From NCBI RefSeq assembly GCF_901827185.1, contig NZ_LR594671.1, positions 1,302,001 through 1,366,000 of the forward strand: a stretch of DNA of 64,000 nt. Reading direction: 5' to 3'. This stretch comes from Variovorax sp. PBL-E5 (GTDB lineage: Bacteria > Pseudomonadota > Gammaproteobacteria > Burkholderiales > Burkholderiaceae_C). The translations under genes and the position numbers were made by a program. Positions 39,259-47,730 of the stretch are shown here, piece by piece (positions within the stretch are counted from its first letter, which is position 1; the number at the start of each line of letters is the position of its first letter). The notes beneath the pieces are model-generated. The model was given only the letters and a program-made list of their open reading frames with translations. It made no database searches and was not told where the DNA came from.

Positions 39259-39825
39259 ATGAGCACGCTGAACATAGCGCTGGAGCAATGGATGGCCGCG
39301 GGCGACGAGCCCACGCCGTGGGTCTTGCTTGTCGGGTGTGTGTTTGCCTTATGGGGCGGCTGGTTCTGTGCGGCCATCGTCGGCTGGGCCGCATGGCGTC
39401 GGCCCGAGGAACGCGCCTACATCCTCGGCCTGATGGTGGCGGCGGGAGTGGCTTCGCTGCTCTCGCACGGATTGGCGTCCTACCTCCATCTGCCGCGGCC
39501 CTTCATGCTCGATCTGGCGCCCGCCTACATCGTGCACAGCGGGCGCGGATCGCTGCCCAGCACGCACGCGACTGTCATGTTCACGATCGCGCTGGCTTTC
39601 CTTCTGAGAGCAGGGCTGCGAAACATGGGCGTTCCCCTGCTGCTGCTGGCGACCCTCACCGGGTGGGCGCGAATCTACGTCGGGGTCCACTTCCCTCGGG
39701 ACATCCTCGCCGGTTTGCTGCTTGCGGTGCTGGTGGTGGGCGTCTTCGTCGCTCTGCAGGGATTCGGGCCGCGTTGCCTCGCGGACTTCGCGGGTGGGGG
39801 GCTGCACCGGCCCTCGCAACAGTGA
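39259..39825 (+). CDS. PAP2-family phosphatase
   Basis: 188 residues, about five helices. The three PAP2 motifs are HGLASYLHLPRPF, SLPSTHATVMFT and RIYVGVHFPRDI. Such membrane enzymes hydrolyse lipid (pyro)phosphates, often undecaprenyl diphosphate in cell-wall recycling; the exact substrate is not shown. The cytochrome b561 gene starts 11 bases later. Confidence 0.88.
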   Translation: MSTLNIALEQWMAAGDEPTPWVLLVGCVFALWGGWFCAAIVGWAAWRRPEERAYILGLMVAAGVASLLSHGLASYLHLPRPFMLDLAPAYIVHSGRGSLPSTHATVMFTIALAFLLRAGLRNMGVPLLLLATLTGWARIYVGVHFPRDILAGLLLAVLVVGVFVALQGFGPRCLADFAGGGLHRPSQQ

Positions 39826-39836
39826 AGGAAGACGAA

Positions 39837-40445
39837 ATGGACCATCGGTCGTATGCACGGTACGGAACCGTCGCGCAGGCGCTTCATTGGGCCACGGCGA
39901 TCCTCGTCCTGGTTGCGTTCATCTACGGGCCCGGGGGATCCGAGCAGCGCGTGTACGCTGCGGCCGGCGATTTTGACCGGCGACTCCATGAGACTCTCGG
40001 ACTGTGCGTGCTGACGCTGGCCGTGCTGCGCGTGCTGTGGCGCATGGTCGACTCCCGCCCGGAACTTCCACAAGGTCCGCGCTGGATGGGCGTCGTCGCG
40101 AAGGCCGTTCAGGGGGCGCTGTACCTGCTCCTTTTCGCGCTCCCGCTCACTGCAATCGCCGGCGCCTGGCTCGAAGGCCATCCCCTGACATTTCTCCCGG
40201 GCCTGGACGTTCCGTCACCGCTCGCGGTTTCGCACAGTGCGGGCGCGACCATCGCCAAGATCCACACCTGGCTCGGCGATGCGATCCTGTGGCTCGCGGG
40301 ATTTCACGCGCTCGCCGGCATCTACCATCACATCGTCCTCAAGGACGGCGTTCTCGCTTCCATGTTGCCGCGCTGGGCCGGTTCGAGACCAGCGAACCGA
40401 GTCATCCAACGGGTGCACCGAACAGGTGGCCGACCCCCGCGGTAG
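39837..40445 (+). CDS. Cytochrome b561
   Basis: 202 residues, four helices with the haem-ligand histidines in VAQALHWATAILV, FDRRLHETLGL and IAKIHTWLGDAIL/AGFHALAGIYHH. It moves electrons between quinone and a periplasmic partner. Its C-terminal 44 bases overlap the convergent VIT-family gene. Confidence 0.88.
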   Translation: MDHRSYARYGTVAQALHWATAILVLVAFIYGPGGSEQRVYAAAGDFDRRLHETLGLCVLTLAVLRVLWRMVDSRPELPQGPRWMGVVAKAVQGALYLLLFALPLTAIAGAWLEGHPLTFLPGLDVPSPLAVSHSAGATIAKIHTWLGDAILWLAGFHALAGIYHHIVLKDGVLASMLPRWAGSRPANRVIQRVHRTGGRPPR

Positions 40446-41097
40446 CGCCCATTGCAAGCGCGCCCCAAAAAGCAACTCGCCAGGCACCCACGAGAACACC
40501 TGCTCCGCCCGCACGGGCGGCGAGGGCGCCCAGCACTGCGAGGAAGGCCATCGAAGTGCCCGCGGCCCAGACCATCAGACCACGTTCGGGTGCCAGCATC
40601 GCGATGACCAGCGGCAACGCGGCGCCCACCGCGAAGCTGGCGGCCGAGGCCAGGGCGGCCTGCACGGGATTCGCCCCGAGATCCGGGGAGATCCCGAGCT
40701 CGTCACGTGCATGGGCACCGAGGGCGTCGTGGTTCATCAGCTCGACAGCCACTTGCCGCGCCAGAGCAGGCTCGAGGCCTCGCTTGACGTAGATGGCGGT
40801 CAATTCGCGCTGCTCCGCGGCAGGGTCCGTATCGAGTTCCGTGCGCTCGCGGGCCAGGTCCGCTCGTTCGGTATCGGTCTGCGAATAGACCGAAACATAT
40901 TCGCCCGCGGCCATCGACATGGCGCCGGCCACGAGACCTGCAACACCGGTTATCACGACAGTCGCATGGCTCGCACCGGCCGCCGCGACGCCGACGACGA
41001 GACTGGCCGTCGAAACGATGCCATCGTTGGCGCCGAGCACTGCGGCGCGCAGCCAGCCGATCCGATGATTGCGGTGACGTTCCGAGTGGCGGGGCAT
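40402..41097 (-). CDS. VIT1/CCC1-family iron/manganese transporter
   Basis: 231 residues. N-terminal GWLRAAVLGANDGIVSTASL and MSMAAGEYVSVYSQTD are signatures of the VIT1/CCC1 family; a cytoplasmic insert (DLARERTELDTDP...) carries acidic metal-binding residues; three C-terminal helices follow. It likely exports or stores Fe2+/Mn2+. Confidence 0.88.
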   Translation of the reverse strand: MPRHSERHRNHRIGWLRAAVLGANDGIVSTASLVVGVAAAGASHATVVITGVAGLVAGAMSMAAGEYVSVYSQTDTERADLARERTELDTDPAAEQRELTAIYVKRGLEPALARQVAVELMNHDALGAHARDELGISPDLGANPVQAALASAASFAVGAALPLVIAMLAPERGLMVWAAGTSMAFLAVLGALAARAGGAGVLVGAWRVAFWGALAMGATAGVGHLFGAPVG

Positions 41098-41234
41098 GCC
41101 TCAAGCTTAGACGATGCCAAGATGGACTTGTCCTCCGCCGCCCAAATATGCAGACGTGATGAGCACCGCGATGTTCTGTGCTGCAACACTCGATGCACAG
41201 ACCGCCCCGGCTGCAATGGACTGCTTCCCCGGCT

Positions 41235-42000
41235 TCACACCGACGAACACGACGGCCTCGTTGACGCCCGCAGTTCCAGGACCATCCGCCGCAGGCCCGA
41301 CGCGGGTGGCTCTGTCGGATCGGCCTTGAGGCCCATCCCGGTCGAGAGTTTCAGCATGCGGCGGTTCTCGCGCAGCACGAAGCCGATCAGCCGTTGGATG
41401 CCGCGGCTGCGTGCGTGCTCGATCAGGCATTCGAACAGCAGCCGGCCCAGCCCCCGGCCCTTGAGGTCGGAGCGCACGATGATCGCAAACTCGGCTTCCA
41501 CGTTGTCGGGGTCGCTCACCGTGCGCGCCACGCCCGGCGTCTCGGCCTGGCCCTGCGCATCGGTCGCCTCGGCAATGAAGGCCATGTAGTGCGCGGGGTA
41601 GGGCAGGATGGTAAAGCGTTCGGCGCCGGCCATTCGCGTGCGTGCGCACCGTTCTCGTCGACCACCTCGACCGCGGTGCCGCCCTGGCCGCAAAGGATCG
41701 CCGGGCCGAACACGATGTCGATGCCGGCGCCGACAATGAGTTCCTGCGCATGGGGCCGGTGCACCGTGGGCTGCACGGTGAAGCCGTCGATTCGTGCCAG
41801 CGGCCTGGCGGTTCGCACCGCATCGAGCATCTCGCGCGCGGCACGGGTCAGCGCAACTTCATTGTCGAGCCCGAGCCGCGCGTCACTCACGTCCGACTTG
41901 TGGGTGATGTCGCGCGACAGGACCTTGAGTGCCACTGGATAGCCGAGCCCGCGCGCGGCTTCGGCAGCCGCCTCGGACAGCGGCGCGACGGCCAGCGTGG
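41235..42000 (-). pseudogene. Remnant of a second Pat-type acetyltransferase
   Basis: Two pieces on the minus strand in different frames. About 41640-41990 gives ATP-grasp sequence (GLGYPVALKVLSRDITHKSD, then FGPAILCGQGGTAVEVVDE); about 41300-41640 gives a GNAT domain (FTILPYPAHYMAFIAEATD, VRSDLKGRGLGRLLFECLIE). The CoA-binding half and several links are lost. It is a paralogue of the intact gene at 22003. From about 42000 to 42420 I see no recognisable gene. Confidence 0.78.
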
Positions 42001-42420
42001 ATATCTGCCGGTGTTGAACGCGGTCATCGCCGTCTTCGATGCCCGGCGTAATCTCCCCGACAGCAGGGCTCGCGTGCGGACGGCATTGACGGCCTTCTAC
42101 CAGGCGCTCGAAGACGATGGTGCGTTGTATGTCGCTGCACAGTAAGCAACGGATGGATGCCTCACCTGCAACGGCATCAAGCGTGCCAAAGTGGAACAAT
42201 CCTCCAACCACCTGGAAGCCATGCGCCTCGTGCGGAAGACCCGTGAACCTCATCTCGAGGATGCTCTTTGGGGTGCGATCCTCAAAATTGGCAGGCGACC
42301 ACCGATCGCGACTGTCTCATGCTGGCGACGAAGTAATCGGCTGAAGCCCTGGGTGAAACGTCGCGTCGCAGAGCCTGCTGCGTTGCCCGCGGCGCGAGGC
42401 AGGTCTGCCATGGCGACGTC

Positions 42421-42783
42421 TCAGCCTCTGAAGATGTCGAAGGGCTCGATCGTCAACACCCGGCGCACGCCGGACCAGCTCGAGATCGCGGCGATGACCA
42501 GGACCATGGCGAAGGCCAGGCTCGGGTTCCAGAACATCACGATGGCGGCGTAGCCGGACAACTCGGCGCGCGCGATGGTGATCGTCAACGTCACGAGGCC
42601 GGTGCCCAGGCCGAAGCCTGTCAATGCGGTGAAGGTGGCCGTGAAGAGGATCATGTAGACAAGCTCGCGTCGCTTGGCTCCGATCGCCTTGAGCGCGCCG
42701 AACTTTTCGAGGTTCTCCAGGATGAAGCTGTAGAAGGTCTGACCCCATATCGACAGCCCTACCGGGAAACTGATGACCGTCAT
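42421..42783 (-). pseudogene. Truncated FtsX-type ABC permease
   Basis: 120 residues matching only the C-terminal core of MacB/DevC-like permeases: QTFYSFILENLEKFGALKAIG, three helices and a final VLTIEPFDIFRG. Family members are about 380 aa, so two thirds are missing, and no partner ATPase lies nearby. It begins 18 bases after the tiny CxxC gene. Confidence 0.75.
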
Positions 42784-42801
42784 GGAAGTGCAGGTCCGAA
42801 C

Positions 42802-42954
42802 CTACTTCGTCCCGTGAGGCGTACAGGACTGGCACGCGGGGGCGGCCACTTCGACCGATTCGGCCATTCCGGCGACCACGAGCACTGCGGTCGCTCCCGC
42901 GGTGGCCAGCACGAACGCCAGCACCTGAAGAATCCCCGTCTTGGTGATCGTCAT
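42802..42954 (-). CDS. 50-aa exported CxxC peptide, unknown
   Basis: MTITKTGILQVLAFVLATAG starts a single hydrophobic helix; the tail after it is short and contains CQSCTPHGTK at the C-terminus. The ATG is preceded by AGGAG at 5-base spacing, which supports expression. A variant Fnr-like box lies about 100 bases upstream. The product could be a small anchored metal or thiol peptide. No family recognised. Confidence 0.62.
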   Translation of the reverse strand: MTITKTGILQVLAFVLATAGATAVLVVAGMAESVEVAAPACQSCTPHGTK

Positions 42955-43052
42955 GTCAACTCCTGCGTGATGGACTGGGGCGGGTCGGTCGGTCGGTCGG
43001 CCGACCCGCCGGGAGGGATGCTTCGACTGTAGTGATCGGCATTCGATGCGAC

Positions 43053-43066
43053 TTGCGCTGGATCAG
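43053..43066. promoter_or_regulatory. Fnr-like operator (variant)
   Basis: TTGCG-CTGG-ATCAG, two departures from consensus, upstream of the 50-aa gene on the minus strand. Confidence 0.35.
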
Positions 43067-43136
43067 GGCGCCGGCATTTGTCCGATCGGCCTGGCACAGC
43101 GTGGCGCGCATCTGGCATCCGTGCTCTCGAAGATGC

Positions 43137-43448
43137 TCATTCGTACAGACTGCGGCGCGCTGGCTTGGCGCCGGGCCATGGAACCCGGCGCACGGTATCG
43201 CAATGCGGCTCATCTCCGGTGGGCGTCAGCCATTTGCGGTTCAATGCCCTGAGTCCGCGCGGTGTGATCTCGAAAACCGTGGCGGAATCCTGGCGCAGGC
43301 AGTCGTCGCAATCGAAGTGGGGCGCGGGAATCAGTGCCTTGACGTGCCCGGCTGCATCGAGCCTTCGGAGTTTTTCGATCTCGTCGCGGCTCGCGATCGG
43401 TGAGGGAAGTCTCGCGTTCGCAAGCCTGTGCAGCAGTTCCATGGGCAT
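43137..43448 (-). CDS. Hypothetical 103-aa protein
   Basis: Starts MPMELLHRLANARLPSPIAS after a strong AGGAGG site. EIEKLRRLDAAGHVKALIPA and VFEITPRGLRALNRKWL suggest a small winged-helix-like fold, with a cysteine pair CDDC between them. It may be a small regulator. Family not recognised. It is 22 bases after the 46-aa membrane gene, probably the same transcript. Confidence 0.62.
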   Translation of the reverse strand: MPMELLHRLANARLPSPIASRDEIEKLRRLDAAGHVKALIPAPHFDCDDCLRQDSATVFEITPRGLRALNRKWLTPTGDEPHCDTVRRVPWPGAKPARRSLYE

Positions 43449-43470
43449 TCGGCACCTCCTTCGATCGCTT

Positions 43471-43611
43471 TCAGTCCTGCGTGACCCATATCACCAGCGC
43501 TCGCAGTCCGAGCCAAAGCAGCGTGAGCGCGGTGGCCAGCGACGCGACGACGATGCGCAGGACGGCGCCGCGGTGCGATCTCCGGACGGCGATTCGATGA
43601 TCCGCGTTCAT
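43471..43611 (-). CDS. 46-aa single-span membrane protein
   Basis: MNADHRIAVRRSHRGAVLRI followed by one helix (VVASLATALTLLWLGLRAL) and a short tail. AGAGGAAA precedes the ATG. Located 52 bases from an Fnr box at 43664, so likely low-oxygen induced. Basic N-terminus puts it in the inner membrane with N inside. Function unknown. Confidence 0.58.
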   Translation of the reverse strand: MNADHRIAVRRSHRGAVLRIVVASLATALTLLWLGLRALVIWVTQD

Positions 43612-43663
43612 GTGATTTTTTCCTCTGATCAATGAATCGTGCGCTGTCCCCGGGTCGCGGGCT

Positions 43664-43677
43664 TTGACGCGCATCAA
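43664..43677. promoter_or_regulatory. Fnr operator upstream of the 46-aa gene
   Basis: TTGAC-GCGC-ATCAA, full consensus match; 52 bases before the minus-strand start at 43611. Confidence 0.78.
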
Positions 43678-43762
43678 GCTTTCATGCACACGGGCGACCT
43701 GCGCAGGCGCCCCAAGCGATCGAGGCGACGGATGCTCGAGCGGGCCTCCGCAAACGGCTGCC

Positions 43763-43776
43763 TTGATGGAGGTCAA
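43763..43776. promoter_or_regulatory. Fnr operator upstream of the beta-CASP gene
   Basis: TTGAT-GGAG-GTCAA, full consensus match; 49 bases before the plus-strand start at 43826. With 43664 it makes a two-box divergent promoter region. Confidence 0.78.
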
Positions 43777-43825
43777 GGTGCCGCCGCGCGCCGGTGCCAC
43801 GCTTCATCCGACAAGGAGAACAGCG

Positions 43826-45178
43826 ATGCGCATCCAATTCCTCGGCGCCACCGGTACCGTCACCGGGTCCAAGTATTTGCTGGAGCACGATGGCCGGCGG
43901 CTGCTGGTCGACTGCGGACTTTTCCAGGGTCTGAAGCAGCATCGCCTGCGCAATTGGGAGCCGCTCCCCGTCGATGCCGCACGCATCGACGCCGTGCTGC
44001 TGACCCATGCCCACATGGACCACAGCGGCTATGTGCCGCGCCTCGTCAAGCTCGGCTTCGAGGGAAGGGTGTACTGCACGTCTGCCACGCGCGACCTGTG
44101 CAGGCTGCTGCTGCCTGATTCCGGCCGGCTGCAGGAGGAGGAGGCCGATTTTGCGAACCGTCACGGACACTCGAAGCACAAGCCGGCACTCCCGCTCTAT
44201 ACCGAGGAGGAGGCTCGCATTGCATTGAAGCGCTTCGAGACCGTTCCCTTCGAAAAGGAGATCTCGATCTGGCCCGGTTGGTCATGGCGTCTCGGTCGCG
44301 CGGGCCATATTCTCGGCGCCTGCAGTCCCCGCATCGATTGGGGTGGCGGCAGCATTCTTTTCTCGGGGGACCTTGGCCGCAACGACGACTTGATGATGCG
44401 CCCGCCGGAAGCGCCCGCACCTGCGGACTACGTGGTGGTGGAGTCCACCTACGGCAACCGGCGGCATCGCGAGGCCGATACGCTCGGCGCGCTTGCCGAG
44501 ATCATCAACCGCACTGCCGCGCGCAATGGCGTGCTGGTGGTGCCGGCGTTCGCCGTCGGACGCGCGCAGACGCTTCTGCATTGCATCCGGCTGCTCAAGC
44601 AGGCGCGTCGCATTCCGGAGATGCCGGTCTATCTGAACAGCCCGATGGCCGCCGATGTAACCCGGCTCCTGCGCAGCCACCTCGACGAACATCGCCTGAC
44701 CGAAGAGCAATGCGCTGCTCTGAGTCAGGAAGTCACCATCGTCAACACCATCGAGGAGTCGAAGCGCCTCAACGCGCTGACGGGTCCGTCGATCATCGTG
44801 TCCGCCAGCGGCATGGCCACCGGCGGGCGCGTGCTCCATCACCTCAAGGCCTATGCGCCGGATGCCAGGAATACGATCCTGTTCACGGGCTTCCAGGCCG
44901 CCGGCACCCGCGGCGCGGCGATGCTGGACGGCGCCGAAGCGGTCAAGATCCATGGTGCCTATGTGCCCCTTCGCGCCGAGGTGGCCCACCTCGATACGCT
45001 GTCGGCGCATGCGGACCGCGAACAGTTGCTGGCCTGGATCGGCGCGCAGCCGGCGCCGCGCCGGGTATTCGTCACGCACGGGGAGCCGGTGGCGGCCGAC
45101 GCCTTGCGGCTGGCCATCGAGGAGCGCCATCCGTGGCCCTGCACGGTGCCGGACTATCGGGATTCGCGCGAACTCTGA
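43826..45178 (+). CDS. Beta-CASP metallo-beta-lactamase-fold ribonuclease-like protein
   Basis: 450 residues. MBL zinc motif LLTHAHMDHSGYVP, then ILFSGDLGRND and the beta-CASP/RMMBL parts VESTYGNR, IIVSASGMATGGRVLHHL and LSAHADREQLLAWI. This is the YSH1/CPSF-like group of RNA endo/exonucleases. In the lxa-type locus such genes are low-oxygen induced. RBS AAGGAG precedes the ATG. Confidence 0.92.
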   Translation: MRIQFLGATGTVTGSKYLLEHDGRRLLVDCGLFQGLKQHRLRNWEPLPVDAARIDAVLLTHAHMDHSGYVPRLVKLGFEGRVYCTSATRDLCRLLLPDSGRLQEEEADFANRHGHSKHKPALPLYTEEEARIALKRFETVPFEKEISIWPGWSWRLGRAGHILGACSPRIDWGGGSILFSGDLGRNDDLMMRPPEAPAPADYVVVESTYGNRRHREADTLGALAEIINRTAARNGVLVVPAFAVGRAQTLLHCIRLLKQARRIPEMPVYLNSPMAADVTRLLRSHLDEHRLTEEQCAALSQEVTIVNTIEESKRLNALTGPSIIVSASGMATGGRVLHHLKAYAPDARNTILFTGFQAAGTRGAAMLDGAEAVKIHGAYVPLRAEVAHLDTLSAHADREQLLAWIGAQPAPRRVFVTHGEPVAADALRLAIEERHPWPCTVPDYRDSREL

Positions 45179-45186
45179 GGGTGCCT

Positions 45187-45204
45187 GCCCATGCCCATGC
45201 CCAT
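45187..45204 (+). repeat. Hexanucleotide repeat (GCCCAT)3
   Basis: Three exact units between the beta-CASP gene and the P-type ATPase start, each containing an ATG. A frame from the GTG at 45181 through them joins the ATPase and reads as Ala-His repeats, so the real start could be upstream of 45223. Confidence 0.8.
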
Positions 45205-45222
45205 GTCGCAATCCTGGCGTCC

Positions 45223-47730
45223 ATGACACATCCGCTCGACAGCAGTGCGCAGGGCCTGGACGAGAACGAAGCCCTGGCGCGACTGCGCCGGGACGGGCCT
45301 AACGTCCTGCCTTCGACCGAGCGCAAGGGGGTGCCGCGCATCGCATGGACCGCGCTGACACAGCCGATGTTCCTGCTGCTGCTGGCGACCGCGGCGCTCT
45401 ATGCGGTGCTCGGCAGCCTGGGCGATGCCGCCGTGCTGCTGGTGTCCGTGCTGGTGGTCGGCGGCTTGTCGATCTACCAGGAACAACGCACCGAGCGTGT
45501 GATGCACGCGTTGAGGGATCTCTCCAGTCCGCGCTGTACTGTCGTGCGGGAAGGCGTCTCGCGCCGCGTTGTCAGCGCCGAACTGGTGTGTGGCGATCGT
45601 CTCGTCGTCAACGAGGGCGATCGGCTGGCGGCCGACGCGCGCCTCGTCGAGGCCGCCGCGATACAGGTCGATGAATCGCAATTGACGGGCGAATCGATGC
45701 CAGTGGGCAAGCATGCTGGGGGCACGGCCGAGGCTGCATTGCTCCATGCAGGAAGCCTGGTGGTCCGGGGAGACGGCGTTGCCGTCGTGACCGCCACAGG
45801 CGCGAACACGGCCCTGGGGCGCATTGGCGGCTCGATCACCCGGATCGCACCGCGTCAGAGCCGGCTGCAGGGCGAACTCAAGGTTCTGGTTCGGCGAGTC
45901 GCGCTGCTCTCCCTGCTCACCTGCGGCGTCGCGGCAACGGTCTTCGCGCTGCGCGAGGGTTCGTGGTCTGCCGGCCTGCTCGTGGGGCTGACGCTCGCTA
46001 TGTCGCTGATCCCGGAAGAATTCGCCGTCGTCTGGAGCGTGATGCTCGCACTCGGCGCCTGGCGGCTGGGGAAGTCGCAGGTTCTGACGCGCCAGCCGCA
46101 GGCCATCGAGGCGCTGGGTACCGCCACCGTCCTGTGCGTGGACAAGACGGGTACCTTGACGCGCAATCGGATGACCCTTGCCGCGCTGCACGATGGCAGG
46201 CAGGGCGGCCGACTCGATCTGCGGGATGTCGTGCCGCCGCACTTCCATCGCTTGCTCGTCGGCGCGATGCGCGCCAGTACGGCCGTTGGCGTCGAACCGA
46301 TGGATCAGGCGATCTTCCGGGCCGGCGCGGCCGCGGGTCTCGACTTGCCAAAGGACTGGCTTTTGGGCCAGCGGCAGGGCGTGCGCGACCGCCAACCCTA
46401 CGTCGTCAACTGGTGGCGCCGCGCGGAGGGGGCGGAGCACGTCGTCGTGGTCAAGGGTGCGCCCGAGGCCGTGCTGGCGTTGTGCGACGCGGAGGCCGCT
46501 GAATTGCACCAACTCGCCGAGGCCGCGCACAGCTGGAGCGCGGAGGGACTGCGCGTTCTGGCGGTGGCCGAGAGCCGCACAGCCGCGTCAGGTTCCGATG
46601 GATCGCTGCCGCAGGGCCTGCGGCTCTCACCCCTGGGTTTGCTGGGTTTCCTGGATCCGCTGCGCGACGAGGTGCCGCGGGCGATCGAGGACTGCCGGCG
46701 AGCGGGCGTGCGGGTGGTGATGATCACGGGCGACTCGGCGCTCACTGCGCAGGCCATCGCCCGCGACGCAGGCCTGATCGAGACAGACACCGTTCCCGTC
46801 ATGACCGGCGCCCAGATCGCGGCGATGAACGATTTCGAATTGTCGCGATGCATCGGTGCGCTCAGGGTCTTCGCCCGAGTCGACGCAGCGCAGAAGCTGC
46901 GCATCGTCCACGCCCTCCAGGCGCAGGACGAGATCGTGGCCATGACGGGAGACGGCGTCAACGATGCGCCTGCCCTTCGGGCCGCCGATATCGGTGTTGC
47001 GATGGGGCAGCGCGGTACCGATGTCGCGCGCGAGGCCGCCGCCCTGGTGCTGATGGACGACAACTTTGCCTCGCTGGTCGATGCAGTGCGCGCGGGACGA
47101 CGCATCTTTCTCAATCTGCGCAAGGCCCTGGGGTATCTGTTTGCGGTCCATGTGCCAATCGTCGGTGTCGCGCTGATCCCGGTCGTGCTGGGAGGGCCGG
47201 TCCTGCTGCTGCCGCTTCACGTCGTACTGCTCGAACTCCTGATCGACCCCGCGTGTTCGCTGGTGTTCGAAGCGGAGCCCGCACCGGACGACAGCATGCG
47301 CGTGCCGCCGCGGCGAAGCGACGAAAGGCTGTTTTCGCCGGCAGCCGCGGTTCGCGCGCTGGCTCTCGGCAGCCTGGCCTTTGCAGGCGTTGTGCTCGTT
47401 CAATGGTTCTGCCGCCTGCACGATGCCGCACCGGACGTGCTGCGGCTGGCGAGTCTGGGCTCGATCGTGCTGGGCAACATGCTGCTCCTGCTGTGGTTCC
47501 GCGGCATCCGCGGCGGTCAGGAGCGGGCCAATCCGGCCTTCATGGTCCTGCTGGCAGGTGTCTGCATCGTCTGGGTGCTGCTGCTGGGCGTGCCCGCCAT
47601 CGGGTCGGTATTCGGCCTGCCTGCCGTGCCGGCTGCATGGGCACTGGCCGCCGCGCTGCCCGCGGGTTGGGCCGTGTGGCGTCTGGCCCGGCGGCGCCGA
47701 TGGGCGCCGCGCCTGTTCATTGAGCGGTGA
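45223..47730 (+). CDS. Cation-transporting P-type ATPase (type II-like)
   Basis: 835 residues. Cation ATPase N-terminal domain (LDENEALARLRRDGPNVLP), LTGES, membrane motif SLIPEEFAVVWSVM, phosphorylation site LCVDKTGTLTRNRM, KGAPEAVLAL and MTGDGVNDAPALRAADIG. The PEEF form in helix 4 resembles Ca2+/Mg2+ pumps. Substrate is unproven. Start is either ATG 45223 or GTG 45181. It converges with the hybrid kinase gene, overlapping by 14 bases. Confidence 0.9.
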   Translation: MTHPLDSSAQGLDENEALARLRRDGPNVLPSTERKGVPRIAWTALTQPMFLLLLATAALYAVLGSLGDAAVLLVSVLVVGGLSIYQEQRTERVMHALRDLSSPRCTVVREGVSRRVVSAELVCGDRLVVNEGDRLAADARLVEAAAIQVDESQLTGESMPVGKHAGGTAEAALLHAGSLVVRGDGVAVVTATGANTALGRIGGSITRIAPRQSRLQGELKVLVRRVALLSLLTCGVAATVFALREGSWSAGLLVGLTLAMSLIPEEFAVVWSVMLALGAWRLGKSQVLTRQPQAIEALGTATVLCVDKTGTLTRNRMTLAALHDGRQGGRLDLRDVVPPHFHRLLVGAMRASTAVGVEPMDQAIFRAGAAAGLDLPKDWLLGQRQGVRDRQPYVVNWWRRAEGAEHVVVVKGAPEAVLALCDAEAAELHQLAEAAHSWSAEGLRVLAVAESRTAASGSDGSLPQGLRLSPLGLLGFLDPLRDEVPRAIEDCRRAGVRVVMITGDSALTAQAIARDAGLIETDTVPVMTGAQIAAMNDFELSRCIGALRVFARVDAAQKLRIVHALQAQDEIVAMTGDGVNDAPALRAADIGVAMGQRGTDVAREAAALVLMDDNFASLVDAVRAGRRIFLNLRKALGYLFAVHVPIVGVALIPVVLGGPVLLLPLHVVLLELLIDPACSLVFEAEPAPDDSMRVPPRRSDERLFSPAAAVRALALGSLAFAGVVLVQWFCRLHDAAPDVLRLASLGSIVLGNMLLLLWFRGIRGGQERANPAFMVLLAGVCIVWVLLLGVPAIGSVFGLPAVPAAWALAAALPAGWAVWRLARRRRWAPRLFIER

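Noticed and set aside
41642..42145. A plus-strand 167-codon frame over the Pat remnant
   Set aside because: Clear ATP-grasp and GNAT sequence is read on the minus strand here; the plus frame looks like a shadow, although its last 50 codons are less obviously so.
44278..45222. Long N-terminal extension of the P-type ATPase frame
   Set aside because: It overlaps the beta-CASP gene in another frame and has no homology-like features; the ATPase domain starts after 45223.
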